Source: Vitellaria paradoxa
Taxonomy: Eukaryota; Streptophyta; Magnoliopsida; Ericales; Sapotaceae
Assembly: GCA_019916065.1 (NCBI GenBank)
Contig: CM034236.1
Location: forward strand, 53,038,690 to 53,102,689
Length of the DNA stretch: 64,000 nt
Direction of reading: 5' to 3'
Below the pieces are notes generated by a model, which had not been told where the DNA came from, did no database searches, and was given only the letters and a program-made list of their open reading frames with translations. A program made the position numbers and the translations under genes. Of this stretch, positions 51,301 through 62,890 are shown piece after piece (the stretch's first letter is position 1; each line of letters begins with the position of its first letter).

Positions 51301-53896
51301 TTGAAAACAGAAAATGAGCTTGCACATAAAATGAAAAATGATAAAAAGTCATTTTGAGCGTTTTTAATCCGAAATAAAGAAAATTTAAAAATAATGAAAA
51401 CAGAGTATTTTTTATTTCTTTATTTTGAGATTTTTAAAACATAAAATGAAAACAGAAAATAGAAAACAGAAAAATAAACCAAATGTCACCTTAGCTGTTA
51501 GAATCGGGCTCCAACAATGTATGTCAAGCACACTAATATCCTCTCTTGTGCAAGACCCTGTTTTGCACTTAGGGATACAAACATCCAGAAATCCAGAACA
51601 TGATGCAAACAGGAGAACATTTACAGAAATCCAGAATATAATGCAAACAGAATAACATATACAGATGGAAAGACCTAAACCCAAAGTCTGCCCCAGAGAT
51701 GCTGTGTTAGAAGACCACTAGTCCAAATGTTTTAAGTTGTTAGAATAGGGTTTCAACAACATATCGTGTTCTCCAACATGGATAACTTTTACTAAACTGT
51801 GTCTTGTTCTAGCGTGTAGTATTTCAATGTTTTTGCTATTAACATGCCGAGACTTGAACCGAAATTCATTTTAGATACGAGTTTCATGATTCCGTCCACA
51901 TTTTTTTCTCAATGCACTGTGGGGTCAAATCAATCTTGGAAAATATAAACATGGGTAAGTCCTGGTATTTCAAGGAACCTGCGATGGATTAGGGGTTATT
52001 TACACGAATGACTCAATGTCAAAAATGGTTATGCTTGCTTAAATGAGGTTATGGTTCTTTTGGAGTTGTTATTGAATGTAGAACACCTGTGATTAAGGTC
52101 AAGAAATGTTTTTTATGAGAAAATACATCTATCACAGATTCCTGTTGTTTTAAATAATGCTTACCTATGTTGTCAGTTGTTCACGTGCAATTCATTTACA
52201 CTGCGACATTTAGTACATCATTTTTTACCATGGTAGTTGTCTGCTTAGCCTGATTTTAAAGAGGCTGCTCATCATTTTCCTGGTATTGGTGTCCGTATAT
52301 TGTAGACCAAGAGGTTCAGGCACCTTTCTTCATTTTCATCAATGTGTAGATCGCTATAATTTGGGGTAATCTCAATATTCACTTCATTAAGTTTTTTTAA
52401 GTCCTCTGATGCTTGAACAATTTTACAAGCCAGTTTGACTTTTGCATTATAACTTTGTTTGATTTGTTTGCTGCAGTGGCTTGGCCTTGTTGAATGACTG
52501 GTTCTCATTGATTGTCAGTTAGATATTAATGCATATTTTTATCAACTTGTGAAATGAGAATCCTCCATCCTCCTAAACGAGCAAATGTAGTCTTGGTTGA
52601 ATTTGTGTCTTTAGGAAATTGATTTGGGCCATGCCTATTTCTCACTGACATATATGGATATCTCTTGACTTTGAATTAGAGGGACAAAATGCAGAGGCAC
52701 TTCCACTTTAGAGTTGGTGCCATTGATGCTGTTGTATAAGCTGAAAACATTTATGAGATTCTGCACTTGAATCACACCTTGTCACAACATTCTCAATCTG
52801 CTTCCTGGAGAAACAAGCAAAGATGAATTCTTTACAGTTATATATTGTCCTGTCCTCATAGTTATGTTTGTTCAGTAATATATCTGATCTTTTGTCTATA
52901 ATCTGTAGAGAAATGCATATCTGATGCTGTTAGAACAGAACCTGTCCTTTTCGACAATAAAGGGCGCGCATTCTGGAGATTAAATGGATATTCTGATGAA
53001 TCTAAAGTTCTGCTTCAAGGTTATTCTTTTACCTGCCTCAATTTAAAATGTTAAGGGTTCAAATTTATTCTAGATGCCCATCCTTCTTTGATTTACAGAT
53101 GTTGGAACCCGGGATGCAACTGGGTCGGATGAAAAATGGTTCACTTATGACGTTGAACAAGAGAAAGAGATGGAAAAATACATTTGCTCTTCAAGGTAAA
53201 TACAATAACTTTTTTCTACTGTTGCCTTTTAGGTGCAGTTTGTCTGCAGTATGCACAAGCTTATGCATTTCTTGCATCCTTGTGTTCAGGACAGTTAATT
53301 TAAAATCTAAGTACAATAAGGTGTTTCTTTTAACCTTATTGTCGGTCTTGTCCTGTCCTGTCTTCTTCCCTTTTTTTTTTAGGTTGGATGGGGTTGTTTC
53401 CATTTCTATTTTTATCCACGTTTCCTTATCCCAAACTGGGGAGATAACACATCCTGTCTGTTATCTGCTTGTTCTGCTGACCTGTGCATTGATTATGGAT
53501 GTAAGCAATTGACAAGGTAAACTTTTCCTCCATAAAAGAAGTAAAATAATTGAAAGAGAAAAACAAGTCGTTTGTCATGAATCATTCTCTCTCTCTCTCT
53601 CTCTCTCCCCCCCCCCCCCCCCGCGGGGGGGGGGGGGCCCAAGCTATTCTGACAATGAGCTTTCGATATAGTGCAAAGCCAACCTTTTATCCAGGGTCAT
53701 TTATTATGTCATATGATTCATATGACAAGACTAGATGCACACCATCCGTGGAATTTAAGTGTCCGAAATTTTGCTAACTTGTTCTTTTATGATTTACTAG
53801 TTTTATTGGTTAATGCTCGTCTGTACTGGTAAAATTTATAGGAAGAGAAGGGAAAAGGTCTCTCAAAGTATCGTAGACAGACCTGATTCAGACTAA
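45348..53896 (+). CDS. CDCA7-like protein with 4CXXC-R1 zinc finger and DDT/WHIM-like C-terminus
   Basis: Nuclear zinc-finger protein; animal CDCA7 recruits and activates the HELLS remodeller (DDM1 in plants) for DNA-methylation maintenance. Exons: 45348-45545, 48084-48181, 48301-48387, 48471-48639, 48741-48890, 49426-49568, 49655-49852, 49949-50039, 50121-50289, 52909-53019, 53099-53195 and 53842-53896; 521 aa. The finger (about residues 64-136) reads [36 protein letters not shown] and [10 protein letters not shown]. Residues about 205-345 ([25 protein letters not shown]) form a DDT-like helical region, then a charged helix and [17 protein letters not shown], a WHIM-type motif. The C-terminus is basic ([10 protein letters not shown]). 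The fifth intron needs a GC donor. Start: ATGGCGGTG has an A at -3; an in-frame ATG at 45300 is possible. Two introns are over 2.5 kb. Confidence 0.9.
45896..46445. repeat. Possible CCACCACC-rich foldback element in CDCA7-like intron 1
   Basis: The left side (AGTTTTCAGTTTTCTATTTT) and the right side read on the other strand (CTAGTTTTCAATTTTCATG, preceded by GGGCTCGTTTAACAAAG) resemble each other as inverted ends. The core is unusually rich in CACCACC and GGCCGTCACC segments compared with the rest of the intron. No target duplication was established. Confidence 0.4.
51190..51490. mobile_element. Tourist-like MITE, copy 2
   Basis: Same family as 3128-3460: begins GGCTCATTTGGTTTGTTTTT, ends AAACCAAATGTCACC, with shared interior pieces such as ACATAAAATGAAAA and CTCAAAACGCATTTGGT. 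Flanked by TTA at 51187-51189 and 51491-51493. Inserted in the 2.6-kb intron of the CDCA7-like gene; 301 bp, non-coding. Confidence 0.8.
53587..53640. repeat. TC microsatellite followed by C16-GC-G13 hairpin
   Basis: A CT repeat (53587-53606) runs into 16 C (53607-53622), then GC, then 13 G (53625-53637) and CCC. The C and G runs are mutually complementary and would form a hairpin or quadruplex/i-motif. It lies in the last intron of the CDCA7-like gene. Such homopolymer palindromes are also a classic sequencing or assembly error, so the exact length is doubtful. Confidence 0.8.
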
Positions 53897-54580
53897 TCCA
53901 CTGCCTCCATTCAGTGCAATTCAAGGTAACCATAATCAAATCTTGTTGCTACTAACTGTGTTACTCGTAAGGTATCTATTGGGAAAAATTTTTGAGCTCA
54001 GCTGCAGCATTTCTTTTTACGGGGCTTAGAAAGTTGGCTGACATTGTTTTGATGATTGGATAGTCTATAGTTACTGGGAACTTCTCAAAGTTGCATTTTT
54101 GTAATTCTAAATGTACTCAAAGAGACAAACGGAAGTTAATTTATTTATTTTTTATTTTTTTGGGTAATTTGATTAGCCCTATTTTCTGTGCAGCCATGGT
54201 TGTCACTTACCATTAGTTAAGAGTAGCATACAACTTCGTCCAAACTGCCACGGAAAGAAATACTTTGTCTAGCCAATCAACTGCTATTAAATAACATAAA
54301 AAGAAGAATAACTGAATAGTAACTACGAACATTCCGAAGAAATTCGTTGAACAAATCTGCAAATTCATCCCAGTTGGTTTCAAATATCTTTTGACTTGTT
54401 TTCCTTTTCTTTCTTATGAACTTTGTTTTTTTTCATTATTATTATACAAAAGGATTACAACGAGGTGAGGTTTTTTCAACTACATCACATATTACATAAC
54501 TTCCCCCCGTGAAAGCTGCAAGGATTTGAGTTGGAGCCAGGCGAGAGAACAATCAGATCGGGTCAACTATATACACTGGG
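53897..54580. other. Convergent 3' flanks, CDCA7-like and DUF2854 genes
   Basis: The two genes converge here with 684 bp between stop codons. Contents are their presumed 3'UTRs. A possible unfinished 3'UTR intron of the CDCA7-like gene (AATTCAAG|GTAACC at about 53927) cannot be completed. No other gene. Confidence 0.55.
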
Positions 54581-57500
54581 TTATAAAGCTGTATTGGAAG
54601 TAAGGCGGACTTCATATATATCTTCTTCTCCTTCCGCTGCAAAGAAGCCCATTAATGTTAGTGAAAAATACGATGCATATAACCGTACTTTAATTGTAGC
54701 CTAACTACAAAAAATGTTTTCTGTGAATCAAGCAACCAGAGCATGTAGAACTAACCAACTTCAGCCGTAATCCCTGGTCCAAAAAATGAAGCAAATTTTG
54801 CCTAAGAAAGCATGAAATTTGACAAGTCAGTATGCTACAAGCGAGGAATTGTGAAATTTGCCGTGTATGTGAATTTGAGAAAAAGAAGTGGAGATTTATA
54901 TAGATCGCTTGAAAGAAAATCAAACGATGGAATGTGGGTTTGTGCATGTTCACAAAATTATGTCACCTGTCTTTTTTCAAAATCTGACAACTGCAGAGCT
55001 TTTGCTTCAAACACCAAAACTAAACAGTATTTACTGTCGTCAGTGACCTGCAACATGGTTGTTAGCAACATAGGATGACAGAAACTGTAGATGTAGAAAC
55101 TTTGTGCTGATATTGTTGATGTATAAATTGATCAATTTGAAGCTCCACCGAACAATTTATTTACCATTATATCCGATTCTCACTTCCAGGAAAGCTGGCT
55201 AAGTACCACTATAGGTATAATTTCAGCTACTCATGGAACAAAAAAGTTATCAAAACATAAGGTGGTGTGATATACTTGACACTGATTTGGTCTTAGTCAT
55301 CCCATGTACAAGATACAAAGAATGTCATACAAGTGGACTGCCAGATTACAAACCGACATAGTGGTCACTAAGCCAGTTTGACAATTAACAGAAGTGCATT
55401 TGGTCAAGACAATGCAAAGTTCAAATATGTTGCCATCCAACAAAATCCAAAAAGCCTATCACACTACACAAAAGTTAAGGGTTTAATTAGGAGTTTTAAG
55501 CAAGTTTGAGAGTCATACTTCTTCACGGATCCCTTGCAAAACAGGTGCATTCCTTCGTGGAATTCCTCCACCCTACACACAGAAGCACAAATACCAATAA
55601 TGGTGTAGTTGAATCAATTATCTAATGCCATTCCCTAAGCCAAAAAAAAAAAAGAGAGAGACTAGTTGCTCCCCAAATTTTGCTAAACATTTTGGTTGCT
55701 TTTGCATTCAAGGATTTGAAATGAAGGGATTTGGTGTTAATTATTTAAAAAGGATTGCTCAAATATAATTTTGTTAGTTTAAATAGGGATTTCATCATGG
55801 ATTTTCAGTAATTTAACATGATGATTTTATGAGAAATTTAAAATCATCACAAAAAACCCTTGAGCCTAACTCAGCGGGTGACCTCCTGATTGTGGGGGGT
55901 CGAGGCAACAACCCGCAAGTGTTCGAGTCTCCGCTGGTGAAATCCAGTCTCGTTGAGTTATTCCAAGGGCCACCTACCACAAGCGTAAGCTTGTGACTTA
56001 ATCGGTTCGGCGGATTTGCGGGGGGTCCGTCAGCCCCCGGTTTACTGGTCGGCTACACGGTCCGTTGAGTACTGTAATAAACCGGCCGGGTTCCGGGTCA
56101 CCAAAAAAAAAAATCATCACAAAAAATAGTTATTTGCAATTCTTTATAATAGTGGCTCTAACATTTTAGAAAGTAATGACATCACTACTGAGTAATCATT
56201 AGAAAAACTTTCATGTATTATTACATACATTAACTCTTCACTTATCTTTTAATACAATTTAAGTTCATTGATTTGTTATCCAAACAGAGCTTTTATGTAC
56301 TCTGGAGAGAACTAGCATCCACCAAAAAAAAAAAAAAAAAAAACCAAAACCACCTATATAAAAAAAGCAAGAGATATACCTGACCATACTGAAAAATCCG
56401 TTTCAATGCCTCATCCAAATGCTGCTCATCACCATAACGATATCGTATAACATCATTCCTGACCTAGTATAAGCAACAAGAATGTCATTTTGTATCAATT
56501 GATTGAAGCAAAATCAGCTAGAATGGTCCAAATCCATGTAACCAAGAGAATATAATTATATGTGAAAGTCAACTTGGCAGTAGTACTCAAACATGTGAGA
56601 CTTAATTAAATCAGCGCCAAGACATAATCCTTACTAATTCTAATGCATGCATCTGTAACTGATGATGGGACTAATTTTTCTCATTGCTATTACCCCATTA
56701 CGTAGGAGGTAGAATTGTAAGACTATTTGCCTTGATAAGGCACTAATGCAGTGATACCATCAGGCAGCTTTCTTTCTTTCTTTAAAAACTTATATTTTTA
56801 CAAGTGACACCATCACAAAATTATATGGTATGGGAACACATTAGACCTACAGATGATCCTGTATTAACATAAACAATTTAATGGTGCCTCATAACAACTA
56901 TCTAAACAAGGGATAATCGTTTTTTAATCTCTTATTTAAAGTGAAATCACTTATACCCCTTGAATTTTAAAAACCTACCTTTGCATCCTTTATACCTTGG
57001 ACTCTTTTATACTTTGGACTAAAGTGAAATCGTAAACGGCGTTAAACTTTCAAGTGAAAAGATAAAATTACTATTAAAAATCAAATAGAATCAGGGAGTG
57101 GAAGAATAGGTAATATAAACTACAGGGGGTATAAATGTAATTTTTAAATTTATTTAGAGTCAAAACCGTTATGTTTAACGGATTTTTTAATGTTTTCACT
57201 TTATAATCCAAAGTACAAGGGATGCAAAGGTAATATTTTAAAATTTTGGGGGTGTAAGTGATTTTCACCTTATGTACAGGAGATAAGAAGGCAATTACTC
57301 CTTTAAACAATTCATATCCAGCAACGCCATTTATTAAATGCAATGTTCTACCAAAATATCATTTATGAAGCTTTTTTAAATACTGTATTTAAGAAGCCAC
57401 CTTTTCGTTCGAGCAGCATTAATTGTGAAAAAGAAGGATACGGTGTGCACAAGGTTGGGAAGATCGGAAAGTGAACGAATATCATTTATTCAATCCGTTA

Positions 57501-60500
57501 ATTGTTGGAACAGGCAGTTTCAAAAAAAAAAATGTTGGAACAGGAATTTACTGTATGACAGACAAACAAATATTAACACTCAGTTCTGCTGAAAGGTTAA
57601 GAGCGTTATCATGCTTTCTTGGGTTAAGAGGAAAACGTCAGAAAGGAGTTTGCCCAGGGAAACGAGACAGGAACATTTATTAAAAAATAAAATAAAATAA
57701 AATTGCAAGCAAAATGTTCTACAGAGATACAAAGATGACTTGTATGAGTCAAAGAACTATGAAGGTACCTGCTTAAGAATTGGAGTGGCACATTTCTCTC
57801 TCATCATCTGTGCATCTGAGTAAGTCAAACATGGTACTGGTTTCAATTCTGCATACTACAAAACAGCAAGTTGTTACACAATGAGCGGCAGAGAAGAAAT
57901 ATTGCTTGACTGCAATTAGTAAAAACTTTAGGAACTCAAGCAATCAAGCTGCAACACTTTTCATGGCATGATACTAAAACACTACGGAGCAAATCAAGAA
58001 AAATGAGCACGACATCAGGAAACACAACCCAGAATAAAATAAGTTACCGGTTAAATGGAGAAAGTGCACTGGTCAGCTTGAGAAGTCAGCAGACCACTCC
58101 AAGTAGTGCACAAATAATATTTTGGAAATGATTTATGTCAGGCTTTTGAATTCAAATTTGAGGAAGTTATGATTCCCTCTCTGGCTATTCAGTTTCACAA
58201 ACACTGAAACTTATCCTAAACTTAATTTAAACAATAGTTTCTAAAAATCACTACGTGAATATGAGTGTTATGTTTCACTGTATATATATATATTTTGTGG
58301 GTAAATAACACTTTGTTAAGTACGTACACTTTCAATTGTAACAATCAAGTCCTTGCACTTCTGATTTTTTTTTTTTTTGTAAACTTTCATTTGGGAATTT
58401 TCCATTAACTAGTAACATTAACATTTTTAACTAGGTAGAAAGTAAAGATGCTTTCTTTCTTTTATATTTTGGCAAAAACTCATTTTGACAGCGTATATGA
58501 TATGGTAATTGAAATGTTCAGATTTTGAAAGATTTTTTTTAAATAAAATAAATGTTCATAATTTTGCATAGAATAGACAGCGAACAAAAGTGAGTTTTTT
58601 TTTTGGCTAGAATATGAAAAAAAAAAAAAAAAGCATGTAATTTTATATTTTTACACCTTAGCAAATGGCAATGTTGACAAATGAGAAATCCCAAATGAAG
58701 GTCCACAAAAGAATCATATTGCAACAAACAAGAAGCAAAGAACAATTGAGAATGCATGCCAACAATTGAAAGTGCATGCCCTTAAGTAAGTTTAGTGTCT
58801 AGTGTGAAGTGGAATTTACTCTTTTTTTTTTTTTTTAAATCCATAACAAAATACATAGAGAGGCAAGTGCAATCTTCCCTCAAAGATCATGTGGAGGATG
58901 TGCCAAACTAAGATAATTTGAGTTTCAGACACAGCTAATAAAATTACTTTGCTTCTGAGAACATATGTTATCAGTCCATCAAAGTGATACACACTATCTG
59001 AATTGAAGCAAAACTAAGTTTCACCTTCAGAGCCATGCCAATTATGGCAAGAGGAAATCCATATGTTAACATTATTGCAGACCATTCAGATCCAGGGAGG
59101 ATGTTAAAATAAGCTCCAAAACCATACCTGTGGAGTATAAATGCACCATTGTTAACAATATACATGCTGTTTGGAATATCAGGCATAAATGATAGGAATA
59201 GTGCTCACGATAGTAGCGATAATCCAACACCTAATCCAATAACACCAAATGAAACCTGCATATACATAAGCAAACGGAATCATTTCAGTACACAATCTGG
59301 TCTGATCTGTCCATGATGGTGAAGCACGTTCAGATGAGTAATTCAACCAAGGAACCAAGGGTAATTTACAATTATAATTTGTTCACATGAGTAAAATAAG
59401 AAAACTATAATCTTGAGTACAATTCAACCTGTCATGAACATCGCTTTCCCTCATTGTGAATGGTCACTTGCCATCATATTCAAAGGATGCACTTAGTGAT
59501 GTGCAGAAACAAGAGATAAATGGGTAGATAGGCTGGTTAGCATCTAGCATTCAAGGAAGTCCAGAAAAATGTGACTTAAAATAATGAAAGCCACGCATGA
59601 ACTTTTCTACTCAAAAGAGTTAACCTTACAGATTTCAAGGCCAAGGAAATAAGAAAACTTTGTTGTGAACCTAGGGCAGTTGATATTCAATAAGTAACAA
59701 ATCTGTTCTAAGAAACCAACAGTTATTCAGAATTAAGAAACCAGCCCAGTTCAATGATTCCTTCTATATTTTTCTCCTTGACACTAACAAACTGCAGTAC
59801 TTTCTTTGACTCCATAGCATGGCTATTTACGAAATGGAAAGGAAAATGTCACACAAGAAACCCTACACAGAAATACCATCCGGAATGGCATGACAAATGT
59901 TTCTATAGAATTATGGGCAATAGTGATGCAACTATTGCTTTTGAAATGACATAATCAAATGAGTTGCATCATTCTGTATGAAAATTTTCTTTGTACAGCA
60001 ATACTCAAACAGGAGAAGACATATCCCCATATTGCTTCCTTTGACTAGTCTACCTGGAAATTTAACAATGTCAAAGTGCACAATGACCATAGTAACCAAA
60101 TATACTTCCTTATATCTAAAACTTTCAGTAGTCCATTATGACTAAAGTAGGTGCACTTTGAACTCTGGCAAGTAAAAGTTCTATCAAGTGTGCCCTATCA
60201 CCATAAATTCCTGTATTCATGGAAACATATATCCTAAACACAAGCCTAATTCATGTAAGAACCACGACTGGGAGACGCATACCAATTCCCCAAATTCGAA
60301 TTGATAATTGTCATACTTCTTCTCATTACGATCATTAATTTACGCATAAAATGAATTTCTAGAAGAAAAGTTTCTACTGAATTGAAGTATGATTTCTACC
60401 TTGGCCAGAGAAAAGTCGTTGTCTGAGACAATTGACTTGTCGGCGGTGGTGGCTGAGGTAGGTTGAGTCGAATCGGCAGCACCGGAGATGAAGACGAGCC

Positions 60501-60720
60501 TCAGACGGTGGTGATTGGGTTTGGCGAAAGCCTCTTCATTGGTCAAGAAGCTCGTTCTAATGCGAGAATCGGGCCGAGGCGAGGATGACGGGCGATTTAG
60601 AGAGAGAAAATGGCGGCGGTTGCAGAGAATCAACCGGTGCGAGCAGAGGATAGTAGCACCACCTCCTCCGGCGCCGCTAAATGACGACGTAGATGTCACA
60701 GCTGCTGCTTCGATCGGCAT
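54581..60720 (-). CDS. Plastid membrane protein with DUF2854 domain
   Basis: A conserved protein of chloroplasts and cyanobacteria; its biochemical role is unknown to me. Exons in coding order: 60720-60400, 59255-59209, 59127-59025, 57855-57769, 56463-56380, 55572-55519, 55047-54967, 54801-54756 and 54636-54581; 292 aa, open throughout. The first about 100 residues are Ser/Arg/Pro-rich with few acids early on (MPIEAAAVTSTSSFSGAGGG), a typical transit peptide. Two membrane spans follow: SFGVIGLGVGLSLLSYGFGA and AIMLTYGFPLAIIGMAL, separated by the conserved YFNILPGSEW. The soluble tail holds YAELKPVPCLTYSDAQ, YRYGDEQHLDEALKRIFQYG, GGGIPRRNAPVLQ, YCLVLVFEAKALQLSDFEKR and FASFFGPGITAEV. It probably sits in the thylakoid or envelope with the tail on one side. 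Start is the first ATG of the open frame. Confidence 0.88.
55841..56126 (+). mobile_element. tRNA-derived SINE with 16-bp target duplication
   Basis: AAATCATCACAAAAAA occurs at 55841-55856 and again at 56111-56126. The 254-bp body is far more GC-rich than its surroundings. It carries a box A-like TAACTCAGCGGGTG and a box B-like GTGTTCGAGTC 50 bp later, an unrelated downstream body (ACTTAATCGGTTCGGCGG, CAGCCCCCGGTTTACTGG, TAAACCGGCCGGGTTCCGGG), and ends in an A-run. It lies in an intron of the DUF2854 gene, on the opposite strand to it. The exact duplication and intact body indicate recent activity. Confidence 0.9.
56903..57310. mobile_element. Long-TIR (Mutator-like) MITE in a DUF2854 intron
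   Basis: The two arms are inverted copies over about 130 bp: left GGGATAATCGTTTTTTAATC..., right, on the other strand, AGGAGTAATTGCCTTCTTATC.... Both continue with AGTGAAATCACTTATACCCC, CCTTTGCATCC, ACTTTGGA and GTTAAAC. The element is about 56910-57303, flanked by TAAACAA at 56903-56909 and 57304-57310 (perhaps part of an 8-9 bp duplication). Long arms and an 8-9 bp duplication are Mutator-like traits. Non-coding. Confidence 0.75.
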
Positions 60721-61455
60721 CGACTCCGTTTCTCTCTCTACAGTGTCTCTATCTCTCCCTCTCTGAAGAAAACTATTGCGTCCTTTCTCTCTCTATATCC
60801 ATCGGACCTGGAACATGAGGCTGCAGTTGAAGAGCGAACGAAAGGCCAGAGGGGCTCAACTCTGCTCTCAACCGCCAAAACCGAGATTACGTGTCTCTCT
60901 ATTTTCTACTGTAGTTTTTTTATTCTGTTCTAACCCCTCCAAGGTTACTGTAATTGCCTGAACGCGCCTTTCACTCCGTTCGGAGAGATTGTTTTCTTAG
61001 AATTAATTTAATTTTAAAATAAATAAAATAATTTAATTTGATTTAATAAAATTTATTTAAAATAAATATTTAATTTAAGAATTAAAATGAATTAATTTAA
61101 AAAAAATCAAATTTGACTATGTTAATGAGAAATAAAAAATATGTTAATATAATATATAAAGATAAATTTGTCTATGTTTGGCAATAAAAATTATCACCAA
61201 ACTCATTCATCACGTCAATCGAAAAAATAGAATTCAAGTCTACAGGGTAAAAAAAAGCAAAGGAAATGACCAGAAATGATTTCCGACCAAAAATACTCCG
61301 ATAATCACGTTAGATATGTTTGAGATAATTGTAATGTAAAGAATGATGTTAACAGTTGACAATAGTGATTGTATATGGATTTTGGGGTTAAGTCCTGTAA
61401 TATAAAGATAAAATAGATAAATTAATATGAATATGTAAATAATTGAATTGTAATG

Positions 61456-61506
<51 letters not shown>

Positions 61507-62170
61507 GTATATAACGATCTCCTTTTTTCTTTAAATGTCTTTTCATTACATATTTAGTACATCCTGCTCAGCATTAATGCGTGTGAGAGAGAGTATTGAA
61601 ATAGATAGAATATAACTTTAAGGAATGTTCAGATGTCACATTTGTCTGTCATTTGTAAATGAATAAACAAATCAGGTTAATTATGAGGTAATAAATTTAG
61701 TTTTTTAGTACCATTTCGCATTTATGGTTACAATCACACCAACATAATTTTATAAAGTGATGGGATCCAATTGCAGTGATTTATTGATTATTAAATTAAT
61801 GTTGAGCATGTTTCCATTGTGTTCGGAAAGATGCCATTTGTCCATGATTATTTTTGCACCTATATTCTGCCCTCACTCTGGTTGGGATAAGTTATTACCC
61901 AAGTAAAGTATGAAGCGTCTAATACCACACCATACTTGTTTATACAAAATCTTTTCGTATTCTCGAGTACAATTTTACTTTTGATGTGTTTCCCTCTGAT
62001 TAGTCAACTTTTTAGCCCATATATGACGCGTGAGAATTCTTCCACATTCCAGCGCGTAAAATGTTAAATACTTCACATGAACCCTAAAAAAAGGTCTGCC
62101 ATCTGTCGCCTTTATATTAATTTAGATGACGTATTAATTGAAAAATTTACCCCTAGTCTGCCTCTTTCAC
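60721..62170. other. DUF2854 upstream region and AT-rich spacer
   Basis: The first 60-150 bp hold the CT/GA-rich leader of the DUF2854 gene (TCTCTCTCTACAGTGTCTC) and a GC-balanced promoter zone up to about 60990. The rest is AT-rich, with a TA run of about 44 bp at 61459-61502. No gene is seen. Confidence 0.55.
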
Positions 62171-62326
62171 CTTTTTGAAATACATATGTATATGTATATA
62201 TAACACCTTATTCCACCATTTTCATTCATTTTTGAAATTCTTGCCTTCTGATATTTTTCAAATCTTTTCTGCAGTCTTCTTCCTCCATTGACGAATCTGC
62301 ATCCCTACTTAAGGTTTTCCTTCTGG
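62170..62326 (+). promoter_or_regulatory. Promoter- and leader-like segment without a following gene
   Basis: A TATATATAACACC box (about 62195-62207) is followed by a pyrimidine-rich leader (CATTTTCATTCATTTTTGAA, TCTTCTTCCTCCATTGACGA) and by a donor-like CTTCTG|GTGAGT at about 62325. The order is what a plant promoter plus 5'UTR exon looks like. No coding exon was recognised downstream within the window, so either the gene continues outside or the segment is a relic. Confidence 0.3.
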
Positions 62327-62329
62327 TGA

Positions 62330-62890
62330 GTGCTAAATATTACATTCTACTTTTTCTTATTTTTTTTTTAATTTAAAAACATAAGCAGACTAGCTGATGA
62401 GCTTAGATCCGAGGAAAAAAAATTAAAGCCTTCAATAGAAGTACAATATTTCCCCTAACGTAGGTATTAGGCTCTCCCGTGAAGGGGATTATAAACCAAG
62501 GAAGTTCCCAATAGTTGCCATCACTGAAGAAAGTCTTAGATTCTCTTTGAATCACTTCCTTTAATCAATAATGCATAGACTTAACCTTTTTTCTAGGTGT
62601 GTCACTCATAACTTCTACAAGATAGTAAATAGGATGAATGGAATCAACCAACGGTACAGATTTCATTTCATAGAATGGGATTTACTCTATTGTTATAATA
62701 TCCATAAGGTTAGGAAAAACAAGGATAAGTGGTGGCCGAAGTCTCAACCAGAAAAAGTTTTGGTACACATACTTTCAAACAATATAAAAGGCTAGGAAGT
62801 TGACACCTGCATTGTCAGTGGATACTGGAACCATAATCCAAACGAAGATCCATTTTCTGTAGTTCTTTTAATGTCCTTGGGCCTAGGTCG
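62330..62890. other. Spacer without recognised features
   Basis: Moderately AT-rich. A frame open for 74 codons at 62571-62795 has no recognisable motif and no codon pattern typical of plant genes. I see nothing that can be annotated with confidence. Confidence 0.5.

Noticed and set aside
55857..55935. tRNA gene at the box A/box B segment
   Set aside because: It has Pol III boxes but no cloverleaf pairing, and it is followed by a long unrelated body, A-tail and target duplication. It is a SINE.
60515..60766. 83-codon + strand open frame
   Set aside because: It is the complement of the DUF2854 transit-peptide exon; the - strand exon has splice sites and homologous downstream exons.
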